64,000 nucleotides of DNA from assembly GCF_004769665.1 (NCBI RefSeq), contig NZ_RQGG01000009.1:95822-159821 (forward strand), read 5' to 3'. The DNA is from Leptospira kemamanensis. GTDB lineage: Bacteria; Spirochaetota; Leptospiria; Leptospirales; Leptospiraceae. Below are positions 48,601 through 55,577 of the stretch, one piece after another. Made by a program: the position numbers and the translations under genes. How positions within the stretch are numbered: the first letter of the stretch is position 1; each line of letters opens with the position of its first letter. Below the pieces are notes generated by a model that was given only the letters and a program-made list of their open reading frames with translations, had not been told where the DNA came from and searched no databases.

Positions 48601-49143
48601 ATGGCACCAAGCAGGGTTCGCTCCTGCAATGAGAAAACAATCGGCAAGCTCAATGTCTTCATAGGAAACAGGTACACTGTCTTCACCTAAGGACATTTTG
48701 TACCCTACAACTGCTGAACTCATACAAAGTCTGGAATTGGTATCGATGTTATTACTTCCGAGAAAACCTTTGATTAACTTATTGATGATATAATATTCTT
48801 CTGTTAACAATTGTCCTGAAACATAAAAACCAACGGAATCGGGTCCATACGTGTTGATCAGTTGTTTAAACTTTTCACTAATGGAATCGAGTGCCTGATT
48901 CCATGAAATCCGTTTTAAATCTTCTTTTCGATCGGAACGTTTCATCGGATAAAGAATGCGATCACTGCGATCCATCACAGTATAATGTAAGTTTCTTCCT
49001 TTAGAACATAACAAACCTAAGTTAGCCGGGTGTTCTTTATCCCCTTCCACTCGAATTTCATGATTTCCTAATTTTTCAACTGTCACACCGCAGCCAACGC
49101 CGCAATAAGAACAAGTAGAAGGATATGTTTCTTTGATTTGCAC
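45622..49143 (-). CDS. Assimilatory nitrate reductase fused to NirB-like flavoprotein and BFD domain
   Basis: A 1173-residue fusion. Residues 1-~690 are a bis-MGD nitrate reductase of the Nas/Nap type: [4Fe-4S] ligands Cys11, 14, 18 and 46 (CSYCGVGC), Mo-ligand Cys140 in RLCMSSAVVG, and the molybdopterin-binding C-lobe (TGRIRDQWHTMTRTGK). Residues ~705-1010 are an FAD/NAD(P) reductase like NirB's N-terminus (ILIIGGG; VLIVGGGLLGLE). The end is a BFD [2Fe-2S] domain (Cys1118, 1120, 1152, 1155). It should take electrons from NAD(P)H to nitrate within one chain. GTG 49143 has no ribosome-binding site and sits at the predicted sigma-54 start point. Divergent from nirB. Confidence 0.93.
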   Translation of the reverse strand: MQIKETYPSTCSYCGVGCGVTVEKLGNHEIRVEGDKEHPANLGLLCSKGRNLHYTVMDRSDRILYPMKRSDRKEDLKRISWNQALDSISEKFKQLINTYGPDSVGFYVSGQLLTEEYYIINKLIKGFLGSNNIDTNSRLCMSSAVVGYKMSLGEDSVPVSYEDIELADCFLIAGANPAWCHPILFRRIEAQKKNFPNTKLIVVDPRRTDTCEDADLHLQIHPGTDIYLFHAIAKILIDQNWIDHSFIESHTDGFSELKTFLENFDLEEAAKTCGIPIEDITLAARYIHEAKGFLSLWAMGLNQSVIGVNKNLALLNLSLITGKIGKPGSGPFSLTGQPNAMGGREVGGLCNLLPAHRDLSNPEHRNEVEMFWGISEGKIQSKPGYTAVEMFENLKTGKMKAVWIVCTNPTTSLPDARTVEQGLREAELVVVQDISMSSAAIPYADFVLPAAGWAEKQGTMTNSDRRVTYLSKVIDPPGEATPDTWIIQKFAEKMGYGASFAYNSEEDVFLEHAALTKGTKIDISGLNYSILQKKRSVQWPFPENSLDGTPRLFTDHKFYRPNGKAKIFDVKPDDTSEKTSEQFPLILTTGRIRDQWHTMTRTGKVRKLMEHKSEPYLEIHPTNAKSIGIEDQELVEVFNERGLVRVRAKITDTIKEGTVFLPMHWGKKKQNDESRANNLTNKEFDPFSKQPGFKISAVQIRKYQKEKEKILIIGGGNSTSAFIKHYKDLCPEDEITVLCKEENPLYNRILLPDFISGEKLFMELASVSPEEVQSWDIELHTSTSVTTILPEAKLVKDSLGNSYSYNKLIIATGSSAQIPKTISPNMVGVFSLRAKTDADKIKGFFVPDSHVLIVGGGLLGLELASALKSLQVKVTVLVRTDRLMSKQLDLVACDILREEIESRGIEVLFNSEIAKVHGYDRVSYVELKDGKKLYPDGIVYAMGTSPNLSLAKEMGIEIGEGIKVNEFLQTSDPDIYAIGEVAEHASGVYGTVLAAEEQAKIAASHIYGYRFHTYSGSLHSNLLKIPGLELVSLRLPGVQFENLTDEYEEIVFMDRKKRKYKKCIVKGDRLVGAILVGDKSEFVEYKNLIASGLELGEKRQQLLSSISTAKPPKGVLVCSCNGVGRGNIEDVIREGAKDLSEIMTKTGAGTGCGSCRPEVSQILRTLSPTSSLN

Positions 49144-49154
49144 AAAGGAAAATT

Positions 49155-49170
49155 AGCAATTATTATGCCA
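49155..49170 (-). promoter_or_regulatory. Sigma-54 promoter match for nitrate reductase fusion
   Basis: Minus strand TGGCATAATAATTGCT matches the -24/-12 consensus TGGYACRNNNNTTGCW at all defined positions but one, including invariant GG and GC. The start point would fall at or one base before the GTG start codon (49143), implying a leaderless mRNA or a chance match. Confidence 0.55.
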
Positions 49171-49267
49171 AATGCTGAAAATTTCATAAAAATGCTTATT
49201 CCCATGGGAAAAATGCCAAAGTCTATCAAATCCGCCATTCCTGTTTCCTAATATTCTAAATCTGGAA

Positions 49268-49300
49268 ATGCAAATTGTACATATCTTACACAATTTGCAT
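49268..49300. promoter_or_regulatory. Enhancer-like dyad between nitrate reductase and nirB
   Basis: Perfect 11-bp arms ATGCAAATTGT (49268-49278) and ACAATTTGCAT (49290-49300), 11-nt spacer. Its core (49271-49295) is 21/25 identical to the core at 55392-55416. It lies about 140 bp upstream of the minus-strand and 225 bp upstream of the plus-strand sigma-54 start points, a normal distance for an enhancer-binding activator. Confidence 0.7.
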
Positions 49301-49483
49301 GATTCACATCGATTTTACGAAATCATTTTCATCGGAAACCAAACCAAAAGTTCGAATTACGAAGAAAACGGAGAGAGAAACTACATAAGAATACCCTAAT
49401 TCCATCAGAAAACATACAATTTGTGTAAATTCCCTACGTATCTTTGCTAAATTAGACCTTTTTTTGAACTAGATGCCCTTCTT

Positions 49484-49499
49484 AGGTACACTTCGTGCA
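49484..49499 (+). promoter_or_regulatory. Sigma-54 promoter match for nirB operon
   Basis: AGGTACACTTCGTGCA fits TGGYACRNNNNTTGCW except at two positions, keeping GG and GC at -24/-12. Predicted start near 49510, 52 nt before the nirB ATG. Confidence 0.6.
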
Positions 49500-49561
49500 T
49501 AAATAGAAACAAAGGGTTCCCTATTGGTACCTTTAATTTCTGCCCTGGGTTAGGTATAAAG

Positions 49562-52081
49562 ATGATCAAACGGAAGTTAGTTGTCATTGGAAACGGAATG
49601 GTTGGTCACAGATTCTGCGAAAAATTAGTAGAATTCGGTGGGACAGATAAATTTGAAATCACAGTTCTAGGAGAAGAACCAAGACGTGCGTATGACCGAG
49701 TGCATCTCTCTGAATACTTTGCCAATCGATCTGCGGATTCTCTTTATCTATGTAGTCCAGATTGGTATAGAACCAATGGAATAAAATTATTATTATCAGA
49801 ACCAGCAGTTTCACTTGATACAGTAAAACGAAAATTAGTCACGAATTTAGGAACCGAATTAGAATTTGATGAATTGATTTTTGCTACAGGATCTTCTCCT
49901 TTCATTCCACCACTGGAAGGACTTAACAAAGAAGGTGTTTTTGTTTATCGTACAATTGAAGATTTAGAAGAAACATTAGAATACAGTAAAAAAATCAAAA
50001 AAGCAGCCGTGTTAGGTGGTGGATTACTCGGTTTGGAAGCGGCAAAAGCACTTGTCGATTTAGGAAAAGAAACACATGTCATTGAATTTGCACCAAGACT
50101 CATGCCACGTCAGTTGGATGATGGTGGAGCTTCTATTCTAAAAGCCAAAATCGAAGAAATTGGTGTCGAAATCCATTTGAACAAACAAACGGAAACAGTT
50201 TTAGGGGACAAAAAAATTGAAGGATTCGCTTTCAAGGATGGGGGAACCTTAGACTTTGATATGTTAGTTGTATCGGCGGGAATTCGTCCAAGAGATGAAC
50301 TGGCGAAAGAAGCAGGAATCGCTGTCGGAGAACGGGGTGGAATCATAGTAGATGATGGGATGGGCACCAATGTGTATGGAATTTATGCCATTGGGGAAGT
50401 TGCTTTACACAGAAATTTTATTTATGGACTTGTTGCTCCCGGTTACGAAATGGCAGAAACTCTTGCCTTCAATCTTTGTAGCCCTGGAAGTAAACCAAAA
50501 GTATACGTTGGTTCGGATCTATCCACTAAACTTAAGTTAATTGGAGTTGAAGTCGCATCTTTCGGGGATGCCTTAGGACAAAATGAACATATTCCTATCG
50601 TTTTCAAAAACCCAAGAAGTGGTGTTTATAAAAAGTTAGTCATCTCTCCTGATGGAAAGTATTTATTAGGTGGAATTCTTGTAGGAGATGCAAAGGCATA
50701 CGGAAACTTATTATCCTTTTACCTCAATAAAATGGAATTACCAGAAGAACCAGAAACACTCATTGTAGGTTCTGTATCTTCTGAAAATTTATTTGGTGCA
50801 GATACCTTACCTGATGAAGCAAAAATCTGTTCTTGCAATAATGTCTCAAAGGGAGACATCTTACATGCGATACGTGAAAAAGAATGTTTTGATATCGCTA
50901 GTCTAAAAAATTGTTCGAAGGCTGGTAGTGGTTGTGGTGGATGTCTGCCACAAGTAAATTCCATTTTGAAAGCAGAATTAAAAGTGCAAGGCAAAGTAGT
51001 TACCGAACATCTTTGTGAACACTTTAAATTTTCCAGAAAAGAACTGTTCCAACTCATCAAAGTAAAGTCCTTAAAGACATTTCCTGATGTTTTAAAAGAA
51101 GTTGGGAAAGGACATGGTTGTGAGATTTGTAAACCTGCTGTTGCCTCGATTCTGGCGAGTATCTGGAATGAACCAATTTTAAAACATAGAGAAATCCAAG
51201 ATACCAACGATAAGTATTTAGCAAATATCCAAAGAGGGGGAACCTATTCGGTTGTTCCGAGAATCCCAGGTGGCGAGATCACACCTGACAAACTGATTGT
51301 GATTGGAGCCATTGCAAAGAAATACAATTTATATTGTAAAATCACAGGTGGACAACGCATCGATTTGTTAGGTGCAAGAATAGATCAACTCCCTGCTATC
51401 TGGAAAGATTTAGTAGAAAATGGTTTTGAAAGTGGCCATGCTTATGGAAAATCCATGCGAACTGTTAAAAGTTGTGTTGGATCTACTTGGTGTCGATTTG
51501 GAGTACAAGATAGCACTTCCTTTGCCATCAAATTAGAAGAACGATACAAGGGAATTCGTGCACCTCATAAACTAAAATGTGGTGTCTCTGGTTGTATCCG
51601 AGAATGTGCGGAAGCTCGTGGAAAAGATTTTGGAATCATTGCAACAGAAAAGGGATGGAATTTATACATCGGTGGTAACGGTGGTGTGAATCCAAAACAT
51701 GCGATACTGTTTGCAGAAGATTTAGACGAAGATACCTGCATCAAATATATCGATCGTTACATGATGTTTTATATCCGAACTGCAGACAAATTGATGAGAA
51801 CATCAACCTGGTTAGAACAACTAGAAGGTGGAATTGAATACCTAAAAGACGTAGTCATCAATGATCGTTTGGGAATCAACTCACAGCTAGACGAAGAAAT
51901 GAAACATTTAGTAAACACATACCATTGTGAATGGAAAGATGTTGTGGAAGATCCAGAAAAACAAAAGAAGTTCAAACACTTCGTCAATAGCAACGAAACG
52001 GATTCTAACATTCAATTTATTGAAGAACGTGGCCAAATTCGCCCAATCGATTGGGTTGAAAAAGATTTAGTGAAAACTTAA
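49562..52081 (+). CDS. nirB: Nitrite reductase [NAD(P)H] large subunit
   Basis: An 839-residue NirB, normal length. It reduces nitrite to ammonium in the cytoplasm. Order: FAD/NAD domain (VVIGNGMVGHRFCE; ATGSSPFIPP; AAVLGGGLLGLEAAKAL), BFD-type [2Fe-2S] domain (CSCNNVSKGD...CGGC, ~420-470), a second BFD-like segment (CEHFKF...CEIC), the ferredoxin-like half-domain (GGTYSVVPRIPGGEIT) and the sirohaem/[4Fe-4S] domain with its four Cys (KSCVGSTWCRFG; LKCGVSGCIRECAEARGKDFG). It heads nirB-nirD-cobA-moaCB-moeA behind a sigma-54-like promoter. Confidence 0.96.
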   Translation: MIKRKLVVIGNGMVGHRFCEKLVEFGGTDKFEITVLGEEPRRAYDRVHLSEYFANRSADSLYLCSPDWYRTNGIKLLLSEPAVSLDTVKRKLVTNLGTELEFDELIFATGSSPFIPPLEGLNKEGVFVYRTIEDLEETLEYSKKIKKAAVLGGGLLGLEAAKALVDLGKETHVIEFAPRLMPRQLDDGGASILKAKIEEIGVEIHLNKQTETVLGDKKIEGFAFKDGGTLDFDMLVVSAGIRPRDELAKEAGIAVGERGGIIVDDGMGTNVYGIYAIGEVALHRNFIYGLVAPGYEMAETLAFNLCSPGSKPKVYVGSDLSTKLKLIGVEVASFGDALGQNEHIPIVFKNPRSGVYKKLVISPDGKYLLGGILVGDAKAYGNLLSFYLNKMELPEEPETLIVGSVSSENLFGADTLPDEAKICSCNNVSKGDILHAIREKECFDIASLKNCSKAGSGCGGCLPQVNSILKAELKVQGKVVTEHLCEHFKFSRKELFQLIKVKSLKTFPDVLKEVGKGHGCEICKPAVASILASIWNEPILKHREIQDTNDKYLANIQRGGTYSVVPRIPGGEITPDKLIVIGAIAKKYNLYCKITGGQRIDLLGARIDQLPAIWKDLVENGFESGHAYGKSMRTVKSCVGSTWCRFGVQDSTSFAIKLEERYKGIRAPHKLKCGVSGCIRECAEARGKDFGIIATEKGWNLYIGGNGGVNPKHAILFAEDLDEDTCIKYIDRYMMFYIRTADKLMRTSTWLEQLEGGIEYLKDVVINDRLGINSQLDEEMKHLVNTYHCEWKDVVEDPEKQKKFKHFVNSNETDSNIQFIEERGQIRPIDWVEKDLVKT

Positions 52082-52099
52082 AGAAAGAGGATACATCCG

Positions 52100-52480
52100 A
52101 TGCAAACAAATCAAAATACAAAAGAAAAAGTATTCATTGGCCCAGTTTCAGACTTTGAAAAAGAAGGTGGAGTCAGTGCAAAAATTGGGAACAAACAAAT
52201 TGCAATTTTTTACTTTGAGTCCAAAAACGAATGGTATGCATGTGATAATGCTTGCCCTCACACAGGAGACATGGTTTTATCCAGAGGTTTGTTAGGTGAC
52301 ACAAATGGAGAACCAAAAGTTGTATGCCCACTACACAAACGAAACTTTTCCCTGCAATCGGGAGAGTGTTTGAATGATGAAAACTATAAAGTAAACCTCT
52401 ATAAAGTCTTAGTAGAAAATGGATCTGTCTATTTAGAAGTGGATCCTTCCCTTTTGTTACCTTCTGGAATTGTGTCATGA
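52100..52480 (+). CDS. nirD: Nitrite reductase small subunit (Rieske-type)
   Basis: A 126-residue NirD with a Rieske fold: first ligand pair region CDNACPHTGDMVL and second CPLHKRNFSL. Unlike many NirD proteins, which have lost the cluster ligands, both Cys-x-His and Cys-x2-His pairs are present here (CPH; CPLH), so it may hold a [2Fe-2S] centre. It follows nirB by 18 bp and overlaps cobA by 4 nt. Confidence 0.93.
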   Translation: MQTNQNTKEKVFIGPVSDFEKEGGVSAKIGNKQIAIFYFESKNEWYACDNACPHTGDMVLSRGLLGDTNGEPKVVCPLHKRNFSLQSGECLNDENYKVNLYKVLVENGSVYLEVDPSLLLPSGIVS

Positions 52481-53268
52481 ACCTTCCTATGGCATCCAAA
52501 CAAAGTGGTAAGGTTTATTTAGTGGGTGCAGGACCTGGCGACCCTGAACTTCTTACGATCAAAGCATTAAAGATACTCAGAAAAGCAGATATTGTCTTTT
52601 ATGATGATTTAGTTTCTCCTCGGATCCTTGGAGTTTGTCGAAAACGAATCCAAATGGTTTATGTAGGGAAACGATTGGGAATTCATAGTTGTTTACAAAA
52701 TGAAATTAACGATAAACTCATCGAAGCAAGCCAAAATCACAATACAATCGTTAGGCTGAAAGGAGGGGATCCTTCCATATTTGGTCGCGTGGGCGAAGAA
52801 TATGCATCCCTTTTACAGGAGGGGATACCTTGCGAAATCATCGCTGGAATTACAACTGCCTCTGGTGTTGCCTCTTCCCTTGGATTCCCACTCACCCATA
52901 GAGATTATGCGAGAGAAATTTTGTTTTTATCAGGTCACAAAAAAGACGGAGTCAACTCTGATGCCTTCCAAAATTTAAATTGTGTAGGCAAAACAATTGT
53001 AATTTATATGGGATTAAATTCACTTCCCTTGATCGTCTCGGAATTGATCACTGCAGGGAATGCAAAAACAACTAAAATTGCCGTAATTCAAAATGCAACT
53101 TTAGATACGGAACGCGTTTTTACTGGCGATTTGGAAACAATCGAAACCATCGTATTAGAAAACGAGGTCAAATCACCGGCTATTTTGGTGATTGGTGAAA
53201 TTGTTCGATTTTATGAAGAGATGAAATTTTTGAAAAATGGCTGTGCTTCCATTCTATCTCCGATATAA
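52477..53268 (+). CDS. cobA: Uroporphyrinogen-III C-methyltransferase (sirohaem pathway)
   Basis: A 263-residue SUMT: VYLVGAGPGDPELLTIKAL, YDDLVS, RLKGGDPSIFGRVGEE, GITTASGVASSLGFPLTHR and the C-terminal region SPAILVIGEIV. It makes precorrin-2, the precursor of the sirohaem used by NirB. The oxidase/ferrochelatase domains of CysG are absent, so sirohaem completion depends on a gene elsewhere. ATG 52477 overlaps nirD; ATG 52489 is an alternative. Confidence 0.95.
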   Translation: MNLPMASKQSGKVYLVGAGPGDPELLTIKALKILRKADIVFYDDLVSPRILGVCRKRIQMVYVGKRLGIHSCLQNEINDKLIEASQNHNTIVRLKGGDPSIFGRVGEEYASLLQEGIPCEIIAGITTASGVASSLGFPLTHRDYAREILFLSGHKKDGVNSDAFQNLNCVGKTIVIYMGLNSLPLIVSELITAGNAKTTKIAVIQNATLDTERVFTGDLETIETIVLENEVKSPAILVIGEIVRFYEEMKFLKNGCASILSPI

Positions 53269-53277
53269 GGGATAAGA

Positions 53278-54192
53278 ATGAATGATATCACAGGAAAAAG
53301 AACAACTCTTCGGTTTGCAGAAGCAGAAGGGTTTGTCTATTGTCAAAAAGAAACCATCGAACGGATAAAATCCAATACTCTCCCCAAAGGAGATTTGTTT
53401 GGAGTTGCAAAAGCCTCTGCACTGTTAGGTGCAAAAAAAACAGCAGATCTCATTCCACACTGCCATCCTGTTACCATCGATTCATTTTCAATTCAATTTG
53501 AAATTATAGAAGAAAAAAATGCAGTCCGAATTTTGACTCAAGCAAAATCAATAGGAAAAACTGGGATCGAGATGGAAGCATTAACTGGTGTGACTGTCGC
53601 CGCTCTTGTCATCTATGATTTATTAAAACCGATTGATAAAACACTAGAAATATCTTCTGTTCGATTGTTGGAAAAAAAAGGAGGAAAAACAGACAAACAG
53701 ATTGCAAAATTTGCATTTGGCTCCACAGCCAAGATATTAGTTTGTTCTGATTCTTGTTTTGCTGGAAACAAAGAAGATGGATCAGGTAAAGTCATCGCCG
53801 AACTTCTTAAAGAAGAGGGAGTGGACGTTTTAGAAACAAAAATTGTTCCCGATGAACCAACAGAAATCAAAGATACAATTATAAAATGGACGAGTGAAAA
53901 AATTGATTTAATTGTCACTACGGGTGGCACGGGGCTTGGACCAAGAGACAACACAACCGATACCATCAAACCGATGTTAGAAAAGGAAATACCAGGCATT
54001 GCCGAAGTCATGCGATCTTTTGGCCAAGATAGAACTCCATTTGCTATGTTATCCAGATCCATTGCAGGAAATATTGGAAAGTCCATCATCATTGCAGTTC
54101 CAGGGAGTACAAATGGTGCCAAGGAAAGTATGACAGCAATTTTACCTGCTATCTTTCATGCAAAAAAAATGATGATAGGAGAAGGACATTGA
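53278..54192 (+). CDS. moaCB: Molybdenum cofactor MoaC-MoaB fusion
   Basis: A 304-residue fusion. Residues 1-~145 are MoaC (cyclic pyranopterin monophosphate synthase): MNDITGKRTTLRFAEAEG, LPKGDLFGVAKASALLGAKK, LIPHCHPV, GKTGIEMEALTGVTVAAL. Residues ~155-304 are MoaB/Mog (molybdopterin adenylyltransferase): GSGKVIAELL, TTGGTGLGPRDNTTD, IIIAVPGSTNG. So one chain covers an early and a late Moco step. The same fusion is known in other bacterial groups. It is 9 bp after cobA and overlaps moeA. Confidence 0.94.
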   Translation: MNDITGKRTTLRFAEAEGFVYCQKETIERIKSNTLPKGDLFGVAKASALLGAKKTADLIPHCHPVTIDSFSIQFEIIEEKNAVRILTQAKSIGKTGIEMEALTGVTVAALVIYDLLKPIDKTLEISSVRLLEKKGGKTDKQIAKFAFGSTAKILVCSDSCFAGNKEDGSGKVIAELLKEEGVDVLETKIVPDEPTEIKDTIIKWTSEKIDLIVTTGGTGLGPRDNTTDTIKPMLEKEIPGIAEVMRSFGQDRTPFAMLSRSIAGNIGKSIIIAVPGSTNGAKESMTAILPAIFHAKKMMIGEGH

Positions 54193-55379
54193 TTTCTTTT
54201 GCTGAAGCGATCAATCAAATCACTAAGGAAGGAAAATCATTTGGTATTGAATCCATCTCCTTATCGGAATCCTATGGTCGCATATTAGCAGAAGAGGTAA
54301 AAGCGGATCGCGACTATCCACCTTTCCACCGATCTGCTATGGATGGCTTTGCCATCTCTTCGAATGATTTCATTGCACACACACAATTTCCTTGGGAAAG
54401 AGAACTGCATGCAGGATCTACACTCACCAAACAAAAAGAAGAACAAGTGATTCGCATTATGACAGGAGCTCCCGTTCCAGAGGGTTTTGATGCAGTCATT
54501 AAAGTAGAAGATTCCCTTTTATCCGAAACAGATGGGAAAAAAATGGTTTTGTTTTCTTTAGAATCCGTTTCCTCTTGGCAAAATATCGCCAAACAAGGAG
54601 AAGATGCAAAAAAAGATGACTTACTTCTTCCCATCGGAACTTCTCTCAGGCTCTCTGAAATTTCCTTACTTGCGAGCTTAGGAAAAACTAATGTTTTTGT
54701 ATTTCCCGCACCAAAGGTAAATATCCTCTCTACAGGTAATGAAGTGGTTCCTATAGGTGTCACTCCCCTGCCCCACCAAATTCGAGATTCCAATTCCTTT
54801 ACGATTTCGACATTTTTAAGAAAGTATCAAATCAAACCAAATCATATCTCTCATGTTCGAGATGAAGAGAATCAAATGAGAGAAGAGATCAAACAAGGAT
54901 TATGTGGAGATATTTTAATTTTATCAGGTGGAGTGTCGATGGGAGAAAAAGACTTGGTTCCTTCTATCCTAAAAGAATTAGGTGTGGAAACCATCTTTCA
55001 TAAAACAGCCATCAAACCAGGAAAACCAATTTGGTTTGGTAAAAAAAATAACACCTTTGTATTTGGATTACCAGGAAATCCATTCAGTGTACAAACCTGC
55101 CTTCGTATTTTTTTAGACCCTTTCCTAAGAGTCTGTTTCTCAATGCCAAAAGAAACCTATCTGAAATTTCCACTTTCCCAATTAAAAAAGAAAAAACATT
55201 CCCTTACAGAATTTTTTCCCGTACGATATCATACAAAAGAAAAAACAATGTTAGAACCAATTTCATTTAATGGAAGTGGTGATATCAAAGCAGGAATTTT
55301 TTCCGATGGCATCGCTCTTTTCCCGAGTGAAAAAAAACAAATCGATGTTGAAGAAGGAATCGAATTTTTACCTTGGTAA
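54189..55379 (+). CDS. moeA: Molybdopterin molybdenumtransferase MoeA
   Basis: A 396-residue MoeA that inserts molybdate into adenylated molybdopterin. Motifs: DYPPFHRSAMDGFAI, GAPVPEGFDAVIKVED, STGNEVVPIG, LILSGGVSMGEKDLV, FGLPGNPFSVQTC. TTG 54189 overlaps the moaCB stop and has AGGAGAAGG upstream. Last gene of the nirB operon; a ~200-bp control region with dyad and sigma-54 promoter follows. Confidence 0.95.
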   Translation: MISFAEAINQITKEGKSFGIESISLSESYGRILAEEVKADRDYPPFHRSAMDGFAISSNDFIAHTQFPWERELHAGSTLTKQKEEQVIRIMTGAPVPEGFDAVIKVEDSLLSETDGKKMVLFSLESVSSWQNIAKQGEDAKKDDLLLPIGTSLRLSEISLLASLGKTNVFVFPAPKVNILSTGNEVVPIGVTPLPHQIRDSNSFTISTFLRKYQIKPNHISHVRDEENQMREEIKQGLCGDILILSGGVSMGEKDLVPSILKELGVETIFHKTAIKPGKPIWFGKKNNTFVFGLPGNPFSVQTCLRIFLDPFLRVCFSMPKETYLKFPLSQLKKKKHSLTEFFPVRYHTKEKTMLEPISFNGSGDIKAGIFSDGIALFPSEKKQIDVEEGIEFLPW

Positions 55380-55390
55380 ATCGTTTTTAA

Positions 55391-55418
55391 TCAAATTGTA
55401 CGTTCCGTACACAATTGA
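55391..55418. promoter_or_regulatory. Enhancer-like dyad upstream of nitrate transporter
   Basis: CAAATTGTAC (55392-55401), GTTCC, GTACACAATT (55407-55416), inverted halves with the same 11-nt gap between AATTGT and ACAATT as the nirB dyad, and 21/25 identical to it. Lies about 150 bp upstream of the predicted sigma-54 start. Confidence 0.7.
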
Positions 55419-55531
55419 TTCGAATTTTCTACAATTCTAATTTGATTCCCTTTTCTTTACATTTTCCTTAAGAAAACGCTCAAAAAACCCTTTATTTTTG
55501 TAGGTTTTACCAGCCTAAGAGTGAGTAGAAT

Positions 55532-55547
55532 TGGTACGCTTTTTGCA
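55532..55547 (+). promoter_or_regulatory. Sigma-54 promoter of nitrate transporter
   Basis: TGGTACGCTTTTTGCA matches TGGYACRNNNNTTGCW at every position. Predicted start near 55558, followed by AAGGAG (55562-55567) and GTG 55578. It fixes the real gene start downstream of the longest ORF start. Confidence 0.82.
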
Positions 55548-55577
55548 ATTATTCTCTACATAAGGAGAATCATTCCC

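Larger units (their letters stand above)
49144..49561. other. Divergent nitrate control region (nitrate reductase / nirB)
   Basis: A 418-bp AT-rich gap holding two oppositely directed sigma-54 promoter matches, the 33-bp dyad at 49268-49300 and a lone half-site, ATACAATTTG, at 49414-49423. No ORF or RNA gene is seen in it. Confidence 0.7.

Noticed and set aside
49531..49547. TGGTAC near the nirB start as a sigma-54 promoter
   Set aside because: No GC at the -12 position; the match at 49484-49499 is better.
55521..55577. N-terminal 19-residue extension of the nitrate transporter
   Set aside because: It contains the perfect sigma-54 promoter, and AAGGAG with GTG 55578 gives a better start.
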